From Zetaproteobacteria bacterium CG_4_9_14_3_um_filter_49_83 (GTDB lineage Bacteria; Pseudomonadota; Zetaproteobacteria; Mariprofundales; Mariprofundaceae), in the NCBI GenBank assembly GCA_002791545.1, contig PFXG01000069.1:1-36499 (forward strand): a stretch of DNA of 36,499 nucleotides. Direction: 5' to 3'. Below, one piece after another: positions 15,150 to 23,643 of this stretch. The translations under genes were made by a program, and so were the position numbers. The first letter of the stretch is position 1. Every line of letters starts with the position of its first letter. Below the pieces are notes generated by a model, which had not been told where the DNA came from, did no database searches, and saw only the letters and a program-made list of their open reading frames with translations.

Positions 15150-15683
15150 TCAACCACCCACTCCCTGCAACGAAAAATAGTCCTGTGCCTGTTGTTGTAA
15201 TGCCTGTTGATCGTGCGGTTGTTGCAGCCAGACACAACAACACGATTGCAGCAGCAGCGCCAGCGATTCCGGATCGGCATGATCTGAACATGCATTGATT
15301 TTGTTCCAGCGCAGCATGGCATAGGCATCCGCCGAAAAAAACGGCTGCCGCAGGGCTATGAAAGGCAATCCATGTGTATTGGCCCACTGCAATTGTTGCC
15401 GCATCATCGCTTCGCTGCGACTGGCAGTAACATAAGCGCAGCCTTGCGCTGCATAGCCGTCCAGCTCGTGCCCGGCGATAAAGCGGACATGCGCTTCAAC
15501 ATCGAGCCAGCGGCACAGGCGCTGTAAAGGCAGCAGCAAAGCGCCACTGCCGGACAGGGCGCAAAGCACCTGCGGGCAATCCACCCTCAGCATGGCAATA
15601 GCCTGAATGAGCAAATCAACCCCGCCATCGGCGTCCAGCGGACTATCATTGATCAACAGCAGTTGATCAGAATTTAATCCCAT
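15150..15683 (-). CDS. Degenerate GT-B glycosyltransferase-like domain protein
   Basis: This 177-residue protein resembles only the C-terminal half of family-1/4 glycosyltransferases: GGVDLLIQAIAML, LCALSGSGALLLPLQRLCRWLDVEAHVRFI, then TASRSEAMMRQQLQW...GLPFIAL. In active enzymes the last motif is E-x7-E; here the first Glu is kept but the second is replaced by Gln. The acceptor half is missing. It is thus probably not catalytic and may be a remnant or a binding protein. Its start lies 10 bases inside recR and it ends adjacent to yggS, so it is held in the operon. Moderate confidence only. Confidence 0.5.
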   Translation of the reverse strand: MGLNSDQLLLINDSPLDADGGVDLLIQAIAMLRVDCPQVLCALSGSGALLLPLQRLCRWLDVEAHVRFIAGHELDGYAAQGCAYVTASRSEAMMRQQLQWANTHGLPFIALRQPFFSADAYAMLRWNKINACSDHADPESLALLLQSCCCVWLQQPHDQQALQQQAQDYFSLQGVGG

Positions 15684-16288
15684 GTCACTCGCTGATCCAG
15701 AGCCCTTGAAAGGGTGTATTCATCCAGATACTCCAGCTCACCACCCTCCGGAACACCTCGGGCGATACGTGAAACCTTCAGCGCATCAACTGCGGCGTAG
15801 CGACGGGCAATAAAATGCGCCGTGGCTTCACCGTCAACCGTGGCGCTGGTGGCGAGAATCAGTTCCTGCACCTCACCGGCTTCAATGCGGGCATCCAGAG
15901 ATTTCAAACGTAATTGTTCAACGCCCATACCATCGATGGGCGAGAGTCGCCCGTGCAGCACATGGTAATTACCGCGAAAGGTTTGCATTCTTTCCAGCAT
16001 CAGCACGTCCACCGCCTGCTCAACGACGCAAATCAGCGCATGATTTCTCGATGGTGCGTCACAAATCATGCAACGATGTTTTTCAGCAAAACAACCGCAG
16101 CGTTCACAAAATGTCATCTGTTCATGCAGGTGATGCAGGGACTGGGCCAGTGATACAACATCGTGCCGGTTCTTTTCAAGCATACTGATAGCCAGACGCA
16201 TGGCCGTTTTCGGACCAATCCCCGGCATCGCTGACAGATGTTCAATCACACTGGCTAACGGTGCCGGCATCCCCGGCAAGGAAGCCAT
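15674..16288 (-). CDS. recR: Recombination mediator RecR
   Basis: This 204-residue protein acts with RecF/RecO to load RecA on gapped DNA. It has an N-terminal helix-hairpin-helix (LSAMPGIGPKTAMRLA), a zinc finger with Cys61, Cys64, Cys73 and Cys76, a Toprim domain from about residue 84 (ALICVVEQAVDVLMLE) and the C-terminal RIARGVPEGGELEYLDEYTLSRAL motif. All are intact. Its ATG overlaps the ybaB stop by one base (TGATG). The order dnaX-ybaB-recR is widely conserved. Confidence 0.97.
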   Translation of the reverse strand: MASLPGMPAPLASVIEHLSAMPGIGPKTAMRLAISMLEKNRHDVVSLAQSLHHLHEQMTFCERCGCFAEKHRCMICDAPSRNHALICVVEQAVDVLMLERMQTFRGNYHVLHGRLSPIDGMGVEQLRLKSLDARIEAGEVQELILATSATVDGEATAHFIARRYAAVDALKVSRIARGVPEGGELEYLDEYTLSRALDQRVTWD

Positions 16289-16602
16289 CAGAGTGAAAAA
16301 CCAGGCGGCAGTGGCAAGCCACTCATGAGTTTTTCCTGTTCCTGTTTGGCGATGAATTCAGCTTTTTCGACAGCCTGATTAAACGCGGCGGCCACCAGAT
16401 CTTCGATCAGCGCTTTATCCTGCTCGTCCCACAACTTATCTTCGATAACCACCTGGCGAGCCTGCTTCTGGCCGTTCATGGTCACTTTCACCATACCGCC
16501 GCCAGCTTCGCCGGTGACCTCCATTTGCTCAAGTTCCAGCTGGAGTGCTTTCATACTCTCCTGCATTTTTCTTGCCTGCTGCATCATTTTACCAATGTTC
16601 AC
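16288..16602 (-). CDS. ybaB: YbaB/EbfC family nucleoid-associated protein
   Basis: This 104-residue DNA-binding dimer is of the YbaB family. Motifs: NIGKMMQQARKMQESM, LEQMEVTGEAGGGMVKVTMNG, VIEDKLW, LIEDLVAAAFNQAV and the C-terminal GLPLPPGF. I take the GTG at 16602 as start because a GGAG lies 7 bases ahead and the family N-terminus begins close to the IGKMM segment. A TTG at 16614 is the alternative. The gene stands between dnaX and recR as in most proteobacteria and is coupled to recR. Confidence 0.93.
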   Translation of the reverse strand: MNIGKMMQQARKMQESMKALQLELEQMEVTGEAGGGMVKVTMNGQKQARQVVIEDKLWDEQDKALIEDLVAAAFNQAVEKAEFIAKQEQEKLMSGLPLPPGFSL

Positions 16603-16627
16603 TGCCCACTCCAAATGTCCATGTCTT

Positions 16628-16655
16628 TAAAAAAAGTATGTAAAAAGTTTTTTTA
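16628..16655. repeat. A/T inverted repeat in the dnaX-ybaB gap
   Basis: TAAAAAAA at 16628-16635 is complementary to TTTTTTTA at 16648-16655, with further oligo-A/T tracts on both sides. It fills most of the short gap between dnaX and ybaB. Being pure A/T it forms a weak hairpin; it may be an A-tract bend, an attenuating U-tract or chance. Confidence 0.4.
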
Positions 16656-16664
16656 GAAAAAAAA

Positions 16665-18434
16665 TCAGTATGTGATCTGTTCAGCGTTCTCTGACATCTC
16701 TTGCTGTATCTGCATTTCTGCATCGGACACATCTCCGGCCAGCTGCACATCGACAAGACGAAACTCCAGATCTTGCGTCAGATTTCTTAGCGTTTGGTTC
16801 TGCTCGGCATAAGCCCAGAGTTGCCGTTTTTTTTCATCGGCTTCGCGATGGCGAATCTGAGAAACAGTTTCCATGACAACCACATTACTGTCGGCCTTTT
16901 TTTGCTCCCAGATCACCTCGCATCCCAGCCAGCTTGAAAATGCCTGTCTGTCCTCAACGAGGAATGTTTGCAGTTGAAATTTCTCCAGCAGCAGTCGAAC
17001 CCTGTTGGCTGAAAACTCCGCACATAACACGTGTTCCAGTACCGCCGACACTTCCGGACTTACCTCGGCGAAAGCTTCAAGCACATCCTTCCAGTTGCTG
17101 TAAGCATGACCTGTTGCCGGTGCCTGCCCCTGGTTGAGGGCGGGTGCTGATGCTGCTGCATGGATCGGAACAGCACTGGCTGATGCAAGAGAACTATCAG
17201 ACGTAGCACTGACCGGCATCGTACTGATCGGTGCAACACCGACATCGTCGGCTTTCGGATACACCGATGCTTGTGACGTCGGATTTATCGGCTTTGCTGA
17301 ATTTGCTGGGTTTGGCGGATTTTTTAGCACGGGCTGGCTGCGTTTGGGCAACGGCGCTTCACCCAGTTGAACCAGAAAACACAAACGCATCAGAATCATC
17401 TCAGTACCGCGCTGTTCATCCTGCAGAGCCAGATCGCGCAAACCGTGAATCAACACCTGATAGCGCAAATCCAGTTCATGCACAGTCCATGTTCCCGTAG
17501 ATGCTGTGAGCCAGGCATCTTCCTGATCCAGCCAGTCAGGATTCACCATGGCGCAAGCCAGTTCATGCCACAGCTCAGACAGCGCCAGCAGCAAGGCTCT
17601 GGCGGCGTAACCCTGTGTCGCGGCATGGCGTAATGTGGAAACAGCCTCGCCGGCATCACCGGCGGCAATGGCGTCGGATATCGACATGAGAATTTCAGGT
17701 CCGATCAGGCCAAGTGCGGCGTGTACATCCTGCACCGAAATCTGCTTGCCGGAATAAGCCAGCACACGCTCGGTAAGCGATAAAGCATCGCGCACACTGC
17801 CGTCAGAAGCACGGGCAATACGCTGCAAGGCTTCAGATTCAGCCTCCACAGCTTCCTGACCCAGTACATATGCAAGATAATTGCGGATTTCATCGACTGA
17901 CAAACGGCGCAAATCAAAACGCTGACAACGGGAACGAACGGTAATCGGCAGTTTGTCGGATTCGGTGGTCGCCAGAATAAACAGCACCTGCGCCGGTGGT
18001 TCCTCCAGCGTTTTCAATAAAGCATTAAATGCACTTTTCGACAGCATGTGCGCTTCATCGATGATATAAACTTTATAAGTCAGACTAACCGGCGGATAAC
18101 GAACGCCATCGAGAATTTCACGAATATCTTCAACACCGGTGTGACTGGCAGCATCCATTTCCTGCACATCCAGGTTTCGCCCCTGCACAATGGACTGGCA
18201 GGCATCACAGCTGCCGCATGGCTCACCATCTACGGCAGAAGCGCAATTCACCGCCATCGCCATCAAACGGGCAATGGTGGTTTTACCAACCCCGCGAATA
18301 CCGGTCAGCAGATAGGCATGCGCCAAACTTTGCGATGAAAAAGCATTTTTAAGGGTCCGGATCACGACATCCTGACCCACCAGATCATGAAACTTCGCAG
18401 GACGCCAGCGACGGGCTAAAACCAGATAGGACAT
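16665..18434 (-). CDS. dnaX: DNA polymerase III tau/gamma subunit
   Basis: This 589-residue clamp-loader ATPase has Walker A TGIRGVGKTT at about 44-53, zinc ligands Cys64, Cys73, Cys76 and Cys79, Walker B IIDEAH at 124-129 and the arginine-finger motif RSRCQRF at 167-173. A Pro/Ala/Ser-rich linker follows, then a C-terminal domain. I start it at the ATG 18434 because homologs begin MSYLVLARRWRP; the frame is open further upstream to 18530 without family match. Codon 512-513 holds an A-AAA-AAG heptamer that could give a shorter gamma form (516 residues) by -1 frameshifting. No SRP RNA, which often precedes dnaX, is visible. Confidence 0.96.
   Translation of the reverse strand: MSYLVLARRWRPAKFHDLVGQDVVIRTLKNAFSSQSLAHAYLLTGIRGVGKTTIARLMAMAVNCASAVDGEPCGSCDACQSIVQGRNLDVQEMDAASHTGVEDIREILDGVRYPPVSLTYKVYIIDEAHMLSKSAFNALLKTLEEPPAQVLFILATTESDKLPITVRSRCQRFDLRRLSVDEIRNYLAYVLGQEAVEAESEALQRIARASDGSVRDALSLTERVLAYSGKQISVQDVHAALGLIGPEILMSISDAIAAGDAGEAVSTLRHAATQGYAARALLLALSELWHELACAMVNPDWLDQEDAWLTASTGTWTVHELDLRYQVLIHGLRDLALQDEQRGTEMILMRLCFLVQLGEAPLPKRSQPVLKNPPNPANSAKPINPTSQASVYPKADDVGVAPISTMPVSATSDSSLASASAVPIHAAASAPALNQGQAPATGHAYSNWKDVLEAFAEVSPEVSAVLEHVLCAEFSANRVRLLLEKFQLQTFLVEDRQAFSSWLGCEVIWEQKKADSNVVVMETVSQIRHREADEKKRQLWAYAEQNQTLRNLTQDLEFRLVDVQLAGDVSDAEMQIQQEMSENAEQITY
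16896..16902 (-). other. Candidate programmed -1 frameshift site in dnaX
   Basis: The heptamer A-AAA-AAG is exactly in the dnaX frame (last base of codon 511, codons 512 and 513). It is the same slippery sequence used by E. coli dnaX. After a -1 slip the frame reads Gly-Arg-Gln-stop. A GAGGTG purine-rich element lies 11 bases upstream and could act like the Shine-Dalgarno stimulator known in E. coli. The downstream GACA/TGTC stem is weak. A second run of eight A in frame lies about 60 bases downstream. Confidence 0.5.
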
Positions 18435-18610
18435 GGGCGGCGACTCTACTGATTCAAGTGCCGTTGACCAAGCAGTGTTTGATGCCAGCGCTTGAAGCAA
18501 CGGCGCTTGAATCCGGATGTGCGTTTGCATGCAACACGATCAACGCCATACACGATCAACAGGTACTGAATCAACAAAATAAAGACTCGCCGTACACCCC
18601 ATCCATCGCT
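18435..18610. promoter_or_regulatory. Gap upstream of dnaX with an 11-base direct repeat
   Basis: This 176-base region between the lipoprotein gene and dnaX holds ACACGATCAAC twice in the same orientation (18534-18544 and 18550-18560, 16-base period). On the minus strand TTGATT followed 18 bases later by TATGGC is a possible but weak promoter for dnaX. No terminator for the preceding operon and no SRP RNA core (GGAAGGAAGCA-like) is found. Confidence 0.3.
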
Positions 18611-19327
18611 TTATTCAATGCCTTCGTCAGGAACTATCAACAATTCAACCCGTCGATTCAGCTGTCTGCCCGCTTCGCTGTCATTGCTGGCACGCGGATC
18701 ACTTTCCCCACGACCTTCAGCAATCACTCTTCTCGGCGCGATACCCTGATCTTCCAGATACCAGGCAACCGCATTGGCCCGCTCCTGCGACAAACGCTGG
18801 TTGTACTGACTCGAACCAACACTGTCGGTAAATCCGATCACTTTAATCGTCGTGCGGGGATAGCGTTGCAGAATTTCGCCAACCTTATTCAGCGTCTTGC
18901 TGAATGCCGGTTTGAGTTCAGATGAATTGAAATCGAATGACACTTCACTGTTCATGGTGATTTTCAGATTTTCATTTTTCAAGCGCTCGACCTCGATCTG
19001 ATTCGCCTGTCGCTCAGATGCCAGTTGCCGCTCAAATTCAGCTTGTTGCTTATCCATATACATACCGGTTCCGGCACCCAGTGCCCCACCGGCAGCCGCA
19101 CCGATTAATGCACCACGCAAAGCGCCACCGGAATGATCTTTCTGATAACCGATAATAGCACCGGCCGCTGCACCCACCGCCGCACCGATACCCGCATTTT
19201 GCTTGGTATGTTTGTTCGGATCATTGGCCGAAATACAGCCACTCAATAACATGCCGGACGTCAGCACCACCACGGCCATAGGCACAACAGGTGATTTTTC
19301 TTTTAACTTTCTTGCCTGATATTTCAT
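18611..19327 (-). CDS. OmpA-family lipoprotein with glycine-zipper segment
   Basis: This 238-residue protein has a lipobox LLSGC (lipidated Cys31) and a glycine-zipper stretch GIGAAVGAAAGAIIGYQ and GALIGAAAGGALGAGTGM (about 46-88). A short coiled coil follows, then an OmpA peptidoglycan-binding domain from about 125 (VSFDFNSSELKP, IKVIGFTDSVGSSQYNQRLSQERANAVAWYL, RGESDP, NRRVELLI). It anchors the outer membrane to peptidoglycan. The ATG has AAGGAG 6 bases ahead. It follows gspN by 25 bases on the same strand, so it may be the last gene of the secretion operon and could help that machine through the cell wall, which is inference. Confidence 0.88.
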   Translation of the reverse strand: MKYQARKLKEKSPVVPMAVVVLTSGMLLSGCISANDPNKHTKQNAGIGAAVGAAAGAIIGYQKDHSGGALRGALIGAAAGGALGAGTGMYMDKQQAEFERQLASERQANQIEVERLKNENLKITMNSEVSFDFNSSELKPAFSKTLNKVGEILQRYPRTTIKVIGFTDSVGSSQYNQRLSQERANAVAWYLEDQGIAPRRVIAEGRGESDPRASNDSEAGRQLNRRVELLIVPDEGIE

Positions 19328-19352
19328 GCATCACTCCTTCACGATAAAAAAA

Positions 19353-20180
19353 TTATAGGGGTTGAGTTCGAATTTGCCCCAGCACACCGGATAATTTCAA
19401 GGTCAACCCGTCGACACCCGCCGATTGAATCATCGACAACAACAAGGGTGGTGTTGACGGCGTTGCCGCAACAGAAAGTCCACCGGCAAGCTGCCATGAT
19501 TGCGGCTGCGGTGATGATATCACCAGCTCTCCGGAACCTTCTGCCTTGATATCACCGCTGATACGCAGGCCCCACTTCCAATTTTGTTGCTGATCATGTT
19601 GCAATGTCAGTTCAGCCTCAGCAAGTGAAAGTTTCACCCCCATCGCTGTAATCATTGCATCATGCAGGCTAAGTGTCACAGCTCCATCCAGCGGCATGGC
19701 CAGGCTATCCAGCAACATATCACCCTGCGCCACCGCCTCTCCCACAAGCTCTGCATCAATGGGAAAAAATGGCCGGATACTGGCGATATTCAAACTTGCC
19801 TGCAGATCGGAAACTTGCGTATATACATCCTGTCGGGAGACAACCAGCGAAACCGGATTACCCTGCCAAAGCAGCTCGATATGAGCCGCCGCCTCGGCCT
19901 GTAACAGATGCCCCCACGCCGGTGAAATAGCCAGCGAATCAAGCTCTACCGGTACCGACAGACTGGCATCCTGCCACTGCACAGCCGACAGTTCGAGCGT
20001 GGCTCCGGATAACTTCAGGCCACCCCACACCAGCGGCAAATGCTGTTGCTGAACCACCATGATCAGCTTTTGCTCCAGCCATTGTGCTTTGTCCCAGCGA
20101 ATACCGACAAAAACCAGCAGCAATGCGACAAACAGGATCAGTAAGCGGAACCCGGACAAACGTGATTCATGCTCTGGCAT
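19353..20180 (-). CDS. gspN: Type II secretion system protein N
   Basis: This 275-residue protein has one N-terminal membrane segment (about 10-27, FRLLILFVALLLVFVGI) and a periplasmic beta-rich part with repeated LELSAVQW, AVTLSLHDA and GSGELVIS segments typical of GspN. Its location directly after gspM supports the assignment, as GspN is variable in sequence. It starts 19 bases after gspM. GspN is an accessory inner-membrane platform component of uncertain role, missing from some systems. Confidence 0.78.
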   Translation of the reverse strand: MPEHESRLSGFRLLILFVALLLVFVGIRWDKAQWLEQKLIMVVQQQHLPLVWGGLKLSGATLELSAVQWQDASLSVPVELDSLAISPAWGHLLQAEAAAHIELLWQGNPVSLVVSRQDVYTQVSDLQASLNIASIRPFFPIDAELVGEAVAQGDMLLDSLAMPLDGAVTLSLHDAMITAMGVKLSLAEAELTLQHDQQQNWKWGLRISGDIKAEGSGELVISSPQPQSWQLAGGLSVAATPSTPPLLLSMIQSAGVDGLTLKLSGVLGQIRTQPL

Positions 20181-20199
20181 CGAAAGGATCCTTTTTCAT

Positions 20200-20769
20200 T
20201 TATTCTGTCACCGTCAGTTGAACCTGCACCAGACCATTCGCCTCGGCATCGGCAGCTTCATCATCCAGGCCGATATGCGCACTTTCAATCTGCAAATGCT
20301 GTTGCCCGAGTAATTCAAGAAACTTCAACACATCGGCATAAGCCACATGTTTCATTTGTAATTGCAGAGCTTGCCGACCATCCAGTGCCGGACGTGGCCG
20401 GATATGTGTCATCGATTGACGCACGTTACTCTGACGCGCCAGTGCTTCGACGGTCGAGAGTACACTGCCGTCGGATTTTCCTTCACGAACGCCTTCGGCC
20501 TGTACTTTATCGGCCAGAAGCTTCACCGCGTCAGCCTTTTGTTGCAACACAACAATCGACTGTTGCAACATCTGTTTTTCATCGTGCAGCGGCAGTAATA
20601 CGGCAAAAATCAACACCATCACCGGCAATACCAGCACAGCAAACTGAAGAATCAGCTTTTCCCGCTCCGCCAGTGTTTCGTAGTGCGGTTGCAGGCTTTG
20701 CATCCACATTTCACGGGCTCGCATTTGCACAGCCGTCGAGAGTATTGTCAGCGGATTCTGCATCACCAT
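20200..20769 (-). CDS. gspM: Type II secretion system protein M
   Basis: This 189-residue protein has the GspM layout: a short cytoplasmic N-terminus with LQPHYETLAEREKLIL, one membrane helix (about 41-62, LQFAVLVLPVMVLIFAVLLPL), a coiled coil (EKQMLQQSIVVLQQKADAV) and a small ferredoxin-like periplasmic domain. It pairs with GspL in the inner-membrane platform. The ATG at 20769 overlaps gspL; a second ATG at 20763 in a TGATG junction is equally possible. The repeated LQQ codons produce two copies of TGTTGCAACA 21 bases apart. Confidence 0.85.
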   Translation of the reverse strand: MVMQNPLTILSTAVQMRAREMWMQSLQPHYETLAEREKLILQFAVLVLPVMVLIFAVLLPLHDEKQMLQQSIVVLQQKADAVKLLADKVQAEGVREGKSDGSVLSTVEALARQSNVRQSMTHIRPRPALDGRQALQLQMKHVAYADVLKFLELLGQQHLQIESAHIGLDDEAADAEANGLVQVQLTVTE

Positions 20770-22076
20770 TTCATCCTGAAACGCACGGCCTGATCAATCA
20801 GATCGGTATCAACAACCAGAACATCCTTTTGTGTTTGCTGTTGTAAGGCCTGACGCAGCACATTAACCGCAGTCAGATCTTTCACGCTGCCGGTAATCAG
20901 CATCTCGCCATTGCGGAAGGTTACATCTTCCGACTTCCATGGCTGTTGTCTGAACACCTGCGAAATTGCGTACAATTGCGTCAGCAACTGCCCGGCCCCG
21001 GCGGTATCACTGCCGGCAGCCCGCTGTAACTGCACCAGCGCATCCACCATCGGCTGATCCGGCAACGCAGCATGAAATGCTTCAGCGATTTGCTGCTCAT
21101 ATTGATCGGACTGCTGACGCAAGGACATCAAATCCAGCGTTGTCATGCCCGACCAGACTAATGCTGCCAGCAGAGTTATCAGCGCGCTGCGACGCCATGG
21201 TTTGAGACGTTTCCAACCGGGCCCTGACGTCCACGCGCCATGCCTTAAATTCAGCGCATCCGAAGTGCCCTGATAGTGAGATAATGTAGTTTCATTGCGC
21301 GACAGGCTTTGCGAAAGTACAGAGCCTTGCCAGGCGAGGCCTGAACTGGCCAGAGACTCAGCAAACGGCTGCTCAAGGGCCCCGACAACTTGCATGCTTT
21401 CAGCGGCAAAGCCCATCGCCAGCAAGGATAATTGTATCTCTTCAACTGCATGTTGCAGCAGCGAAGTATCTTGCGCCGCAGCAGCTGACGACACATTGAT
21501 GCGCCGCATGCCGCGCCAGACGTGAGCATCGAAATAACCCAGAAACAAACCCTGCATATCCTGATCCAGCACAGCACACGCTGCCTGACCCATGCCGGAC
21601 TGCTGTTTTATGGCGGCCAAACGTGCCCAGCCATCGACATAAACGTAGCGCAGCTGATGCCACAGCGGATGCGCATCGATGTGTTGACACCATGCTTTAG
21701 GAATAGCAATAACCAGACCGGTTACATGTTGATCTTGCAGCGATAAATCCCAGCTTAACCACCAGTCCTCAGGTTCAATCCCCGCCTGATCAGCCAGTTC
21801 CTGCCCCAGAATATCCGCATCAACCAATGCCACGGAGCGCAATGGCAGGTCAATATAGCGCAGCATTACCTGTTCCATCGGTAGCAACAGGCTATCCACA
21901 ATATGCTGTTCGATGCCTTCAAGTGAATCAATCTGGCTTAACAGGAAATCAGAACTCTTTGCCTGAGCTTCCCCCCTCAGCTCAGCAAGATTCTGTTCGT
22001 AGGATTTACCCAGATGCCGGTAGCCGAGCAAGTCGCCATACCAGGCCATGTGAACGACTGAATTCAAGGCTGCCAT
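20763..22076 (-). CDS. gspL: Type II secretion system protein L
   Basis: This 437-residue protein has a cytoplasmic actin-like domain (1 to about 285; LLLPMEQVMLRYIDLPL, ILGQELADQAGIEPEDWWLSW). A membrane segment follows around 293-312 (WRRSALITLLAALVWSGM), then a coiled coil and a periplasmic domain. GspL recruits the ATPase GspE and binds GspM. I take the ATG at 22076, 8 bases after GGGAG, overlapping the gspK end by 13 bases. An earlier non-ATG start would add only six residues. Confidence 0.87.
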   Translation of the reverse strand: MAALNSVVHMAWYGDLLGYRHLGKSYEQNLAELRGEAQAKSSDFLLSQIDSLEGIEQHIVDSLLLPMEQVMLRYIDLPLRSVALVDADILGQELADQAGIEPEDWWLSWDLSLQDQHVTGLVIAIPKAWCQHIDAHPLWHQLRYVYVDGWARLAAIKQQSGMGQAACAVLDQDMQGLFLGYFDAHVWRGMRRINVSSAAAAQDTSLLQHAVEEIQLSLLAMGFAAESMQVVGALEQPFAESLASSGLAWQGSVLSQSLSRNETTLSHYQGTSDALNLRHGAWTSGPGWKRLKPWRRSALITLLAALVWSGMTTLDLMSLRQQSDQYEQQIAEAFHAALPDQPMVDALVQLQRAAGSDTAGAGQLLTQLYAISQVFRQQPWKSEDVTFRNGEMLITGSVKDLTAVNVLRQALQQQTQKDVLVVDTDLIDQAVRFRMKW

Positions 22077-23026
22077 ATCAATCGCTCCCGCCAAACCAGC
22101 TGTACTTTGGTGCCATTTCGCTCAAGAAAATACGCCTCCTGCCAGTCTGCATTACCAAAAATCGCCCGGCTTTTTACCATAAAGGCATCACTCTGCACAC
22201 TTAATTGTGCATAACCAGCGCCAGAAAGTCCCGGTATACTCGTCTGGGTCGGCACCGCCACATAGGGTCTGCCACTGATTAATGTCTCAACATCCGCCTG
22301 ACTCATCGATGGAAACATCGCTTGCAACACCTCGGGTAAAGCTGTGTTAACATTGACTCTCGTCTGACCGTTAACAGACTTTCTGGCCACTACAAATGCA
22401 GTAAGTATACGAATATCAGTCGCCGTGAAACCACGAATAAACAACAACTCCTCAAGCCGGTCCAGCGGCGCATTTTTCACTTTATACGGCTGATCGTAGT
22501 ATGAAGCATCCTCAGCGCCGCCACTGCCAAACGGATGGGCATCTTTATCCAGCCAGTCCACCAGAGCATCGACCAGCGATGTATCCAGATTCAATTGCTG
22601 AAACAGCGTTCGAAACATCACCACGACGGTCGGATTGGCTTCGCCCCTGGCATTAATTAAATCGTTAATATTAAGAAAGCGATTGGCATCAACCACTTCA
22701 GCCGATACCAGTCCATCGTCCACCGGAAATACCGGCGCATCCATCGCCCAGTCCTCTTCAAGCGAATCTTCCTGCGTATTGTTCGCATCTTCGCGCAAAG
22801 CCACTCTGGCCAACTCCAGTGCCGACAGACAGGCCAGCTCCGCCTTGCTGGCAGCCTGGCCATTGTCAGCCCGTCGAATGGCAATCAAATCTTCATAAGC
22901 TGAAGTTGCTGCCCAGCCCGCAATCACCGCAACAAGACCAAGCACCACAATCAATGCAGCACCACGCTCATGCTGACGGGCCTCAGCAAATTGATTAAAT
23001 CGAACCAATCGAATCTGCCCTTTCAT
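22064..23026 (-). CDS. gspK: Type II secretion minor pseudopilin K
   Basis: This 320-residue protein starts at the ATG 23026, which overlaps the gspJ stop by ATGA. The prepilin leader ends in HERG followed by AALIVVLGLVAVIAGWA; as usual for GspK there is no Glu at +5. The large periplasmic alpha domain includes RFLNINDLINARGEANPTVV, DALVDWLDKD, the PYKVKNAPLDRLEELLFIRG segment and RVNVNTALPEVLQAM, all conserved. GspK caps the I-J-K tip complex of the pseudopilus. The upstream extension of the frame is not part of the gene. Confidence 0.92.
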   Translation of the reverse strand: MKGQIRLVRFNQFAEARQHERGAALIVVLGLVAVIAGWAATSAYEDLIAIRRADNGQAASKAELACLSALELARVALREDANNTQEDSLEEDWAMDAPVFPVDDGLVSAEVVDANRFLNINDLINARGEANPTVVVMFRTLFQQLNLDTSLVDALVDWLDKDAHPFGSGGAEDASYYDQPYKVKNAPLDRLEELLFIRGFTATDIRILTAFVVARKSVNGQTRVNVNTALPEVLQAMFPSMSQADVETLISGRPYVAVPTQTSIPGLSGAGYAQLSVQSDAFMVKSRAIFGNADWQEAYFLERNGTKVQLVWRERLIWQP

Positions 23027-23643
23027 GGTGTATTCAAGCCCAATGGAAATGACGCCACCCACTGACGCTCCCTGCCATGGCTGATTAAATGGATGCGGGC
23101 AGCGCGTGGCCAGATAAAAGCCGCATTCGCATTGTCCCAGCGGTTGACCCACATACCCTGTGCATTCATCAACTCGACCTGAAAGGATTCGGCCTCTGTA
23201 ATATCCATGGTGACAGATTCTGTTGTCTGCCGCGCCCATGCCAGCCTCGACTCGCGCACCAGCATCTGCCGGTCTTCATCCAGCAGATAATGCACCAGCG
23301 TCAGCCCCGGTTTGCCGGCTTCGCGCACCAGCAACGTTAGCTGATCGAAGTAGCGGTCACCACGTCCATCCCGCTGCATACTCACCGGAATAATTTCGAC
23401 CATGGAACCTGCTGTAGCCATGCCGATATCCATGCGCAACTGACGCCCGGCCCAGCTAGACGATTCAAGCGAATCGCGGCCTTCCTGCAATTGCAGAAAA
23501 CCTTCACCCGCCGGACCCAGTGCCGTATAACTGACGGACAAAATCAGCACCATCACCGTCAGTGACATCAGCACTTCGATCAGGGTAAAACCGGTTTGAC
23601 CTGCGGCCATCGATGAATATTTCATGCCATTCATCCTGTTCAT
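23023..23643 (-). CDS. gspJ: Type II secretion minor pseudopilin J
   Basis: This 206-residue protein has a prepilin cleavage site GQTG|FTLIEVLMSLTVMVLIL at residues 15-19, with Glu at +5, followed by a C-terminal globular domain (WAGRQLRMDIGMA, RYFDQLTLLVRE, LVHYLLDEDRQMLVRESRLAW, VNRWDN) typical of GspJ. Its ATG overlaps the gspI stop (ATGA), and its stop overlaps gspK. It forms the pseudopilus tip with GspI and GspK. Confidence 0.92.
   Translation of the reverse strand: MNRMNGMKYSSMAAGQTGFTLIEVLMSLTVMVLILSVSYTALGPAGEGFLQLQEGRDSLESSSWAGRQLRMDIGMATAGSMVEIIPVSMQRDGRGDRYFDQLTLLVREAGKPGLTLVHYLLDEDRQMLVRESRLAWARQTTESVTMDITEAESFQVELMNAQGMWVNRWDNANAAFIWPRAARIHLISHGRERQWVASFPLGLNTP

Noticed and set aside
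16628-16655. A/T inverted repeat as a terminator between dnaX and ybaB
   Set aside because: The stem is purely A/T and too weak; termination here would separate a conserved operon. It is kept only as a repeat.
18435-18530. Upstream extension of dnaX to 18530
   Set aside because: The extra 32 residues do not match the family, whose members start MSYLVLARRWRP at 18434.
18435-18610. Possible SRP RNA gene before dnaX
   Set aside because: The conserved GGAAGGAAGCA-type core and long helix are not present.
20540-20570. Two copies of the palindrome TGTTGCAACA spaced 21 bases apart in gspM
   Set aside because: They arise from repeated Leu-Gln-Gln codons in the coiled coil; a regulatory role inside this gene is not supported.
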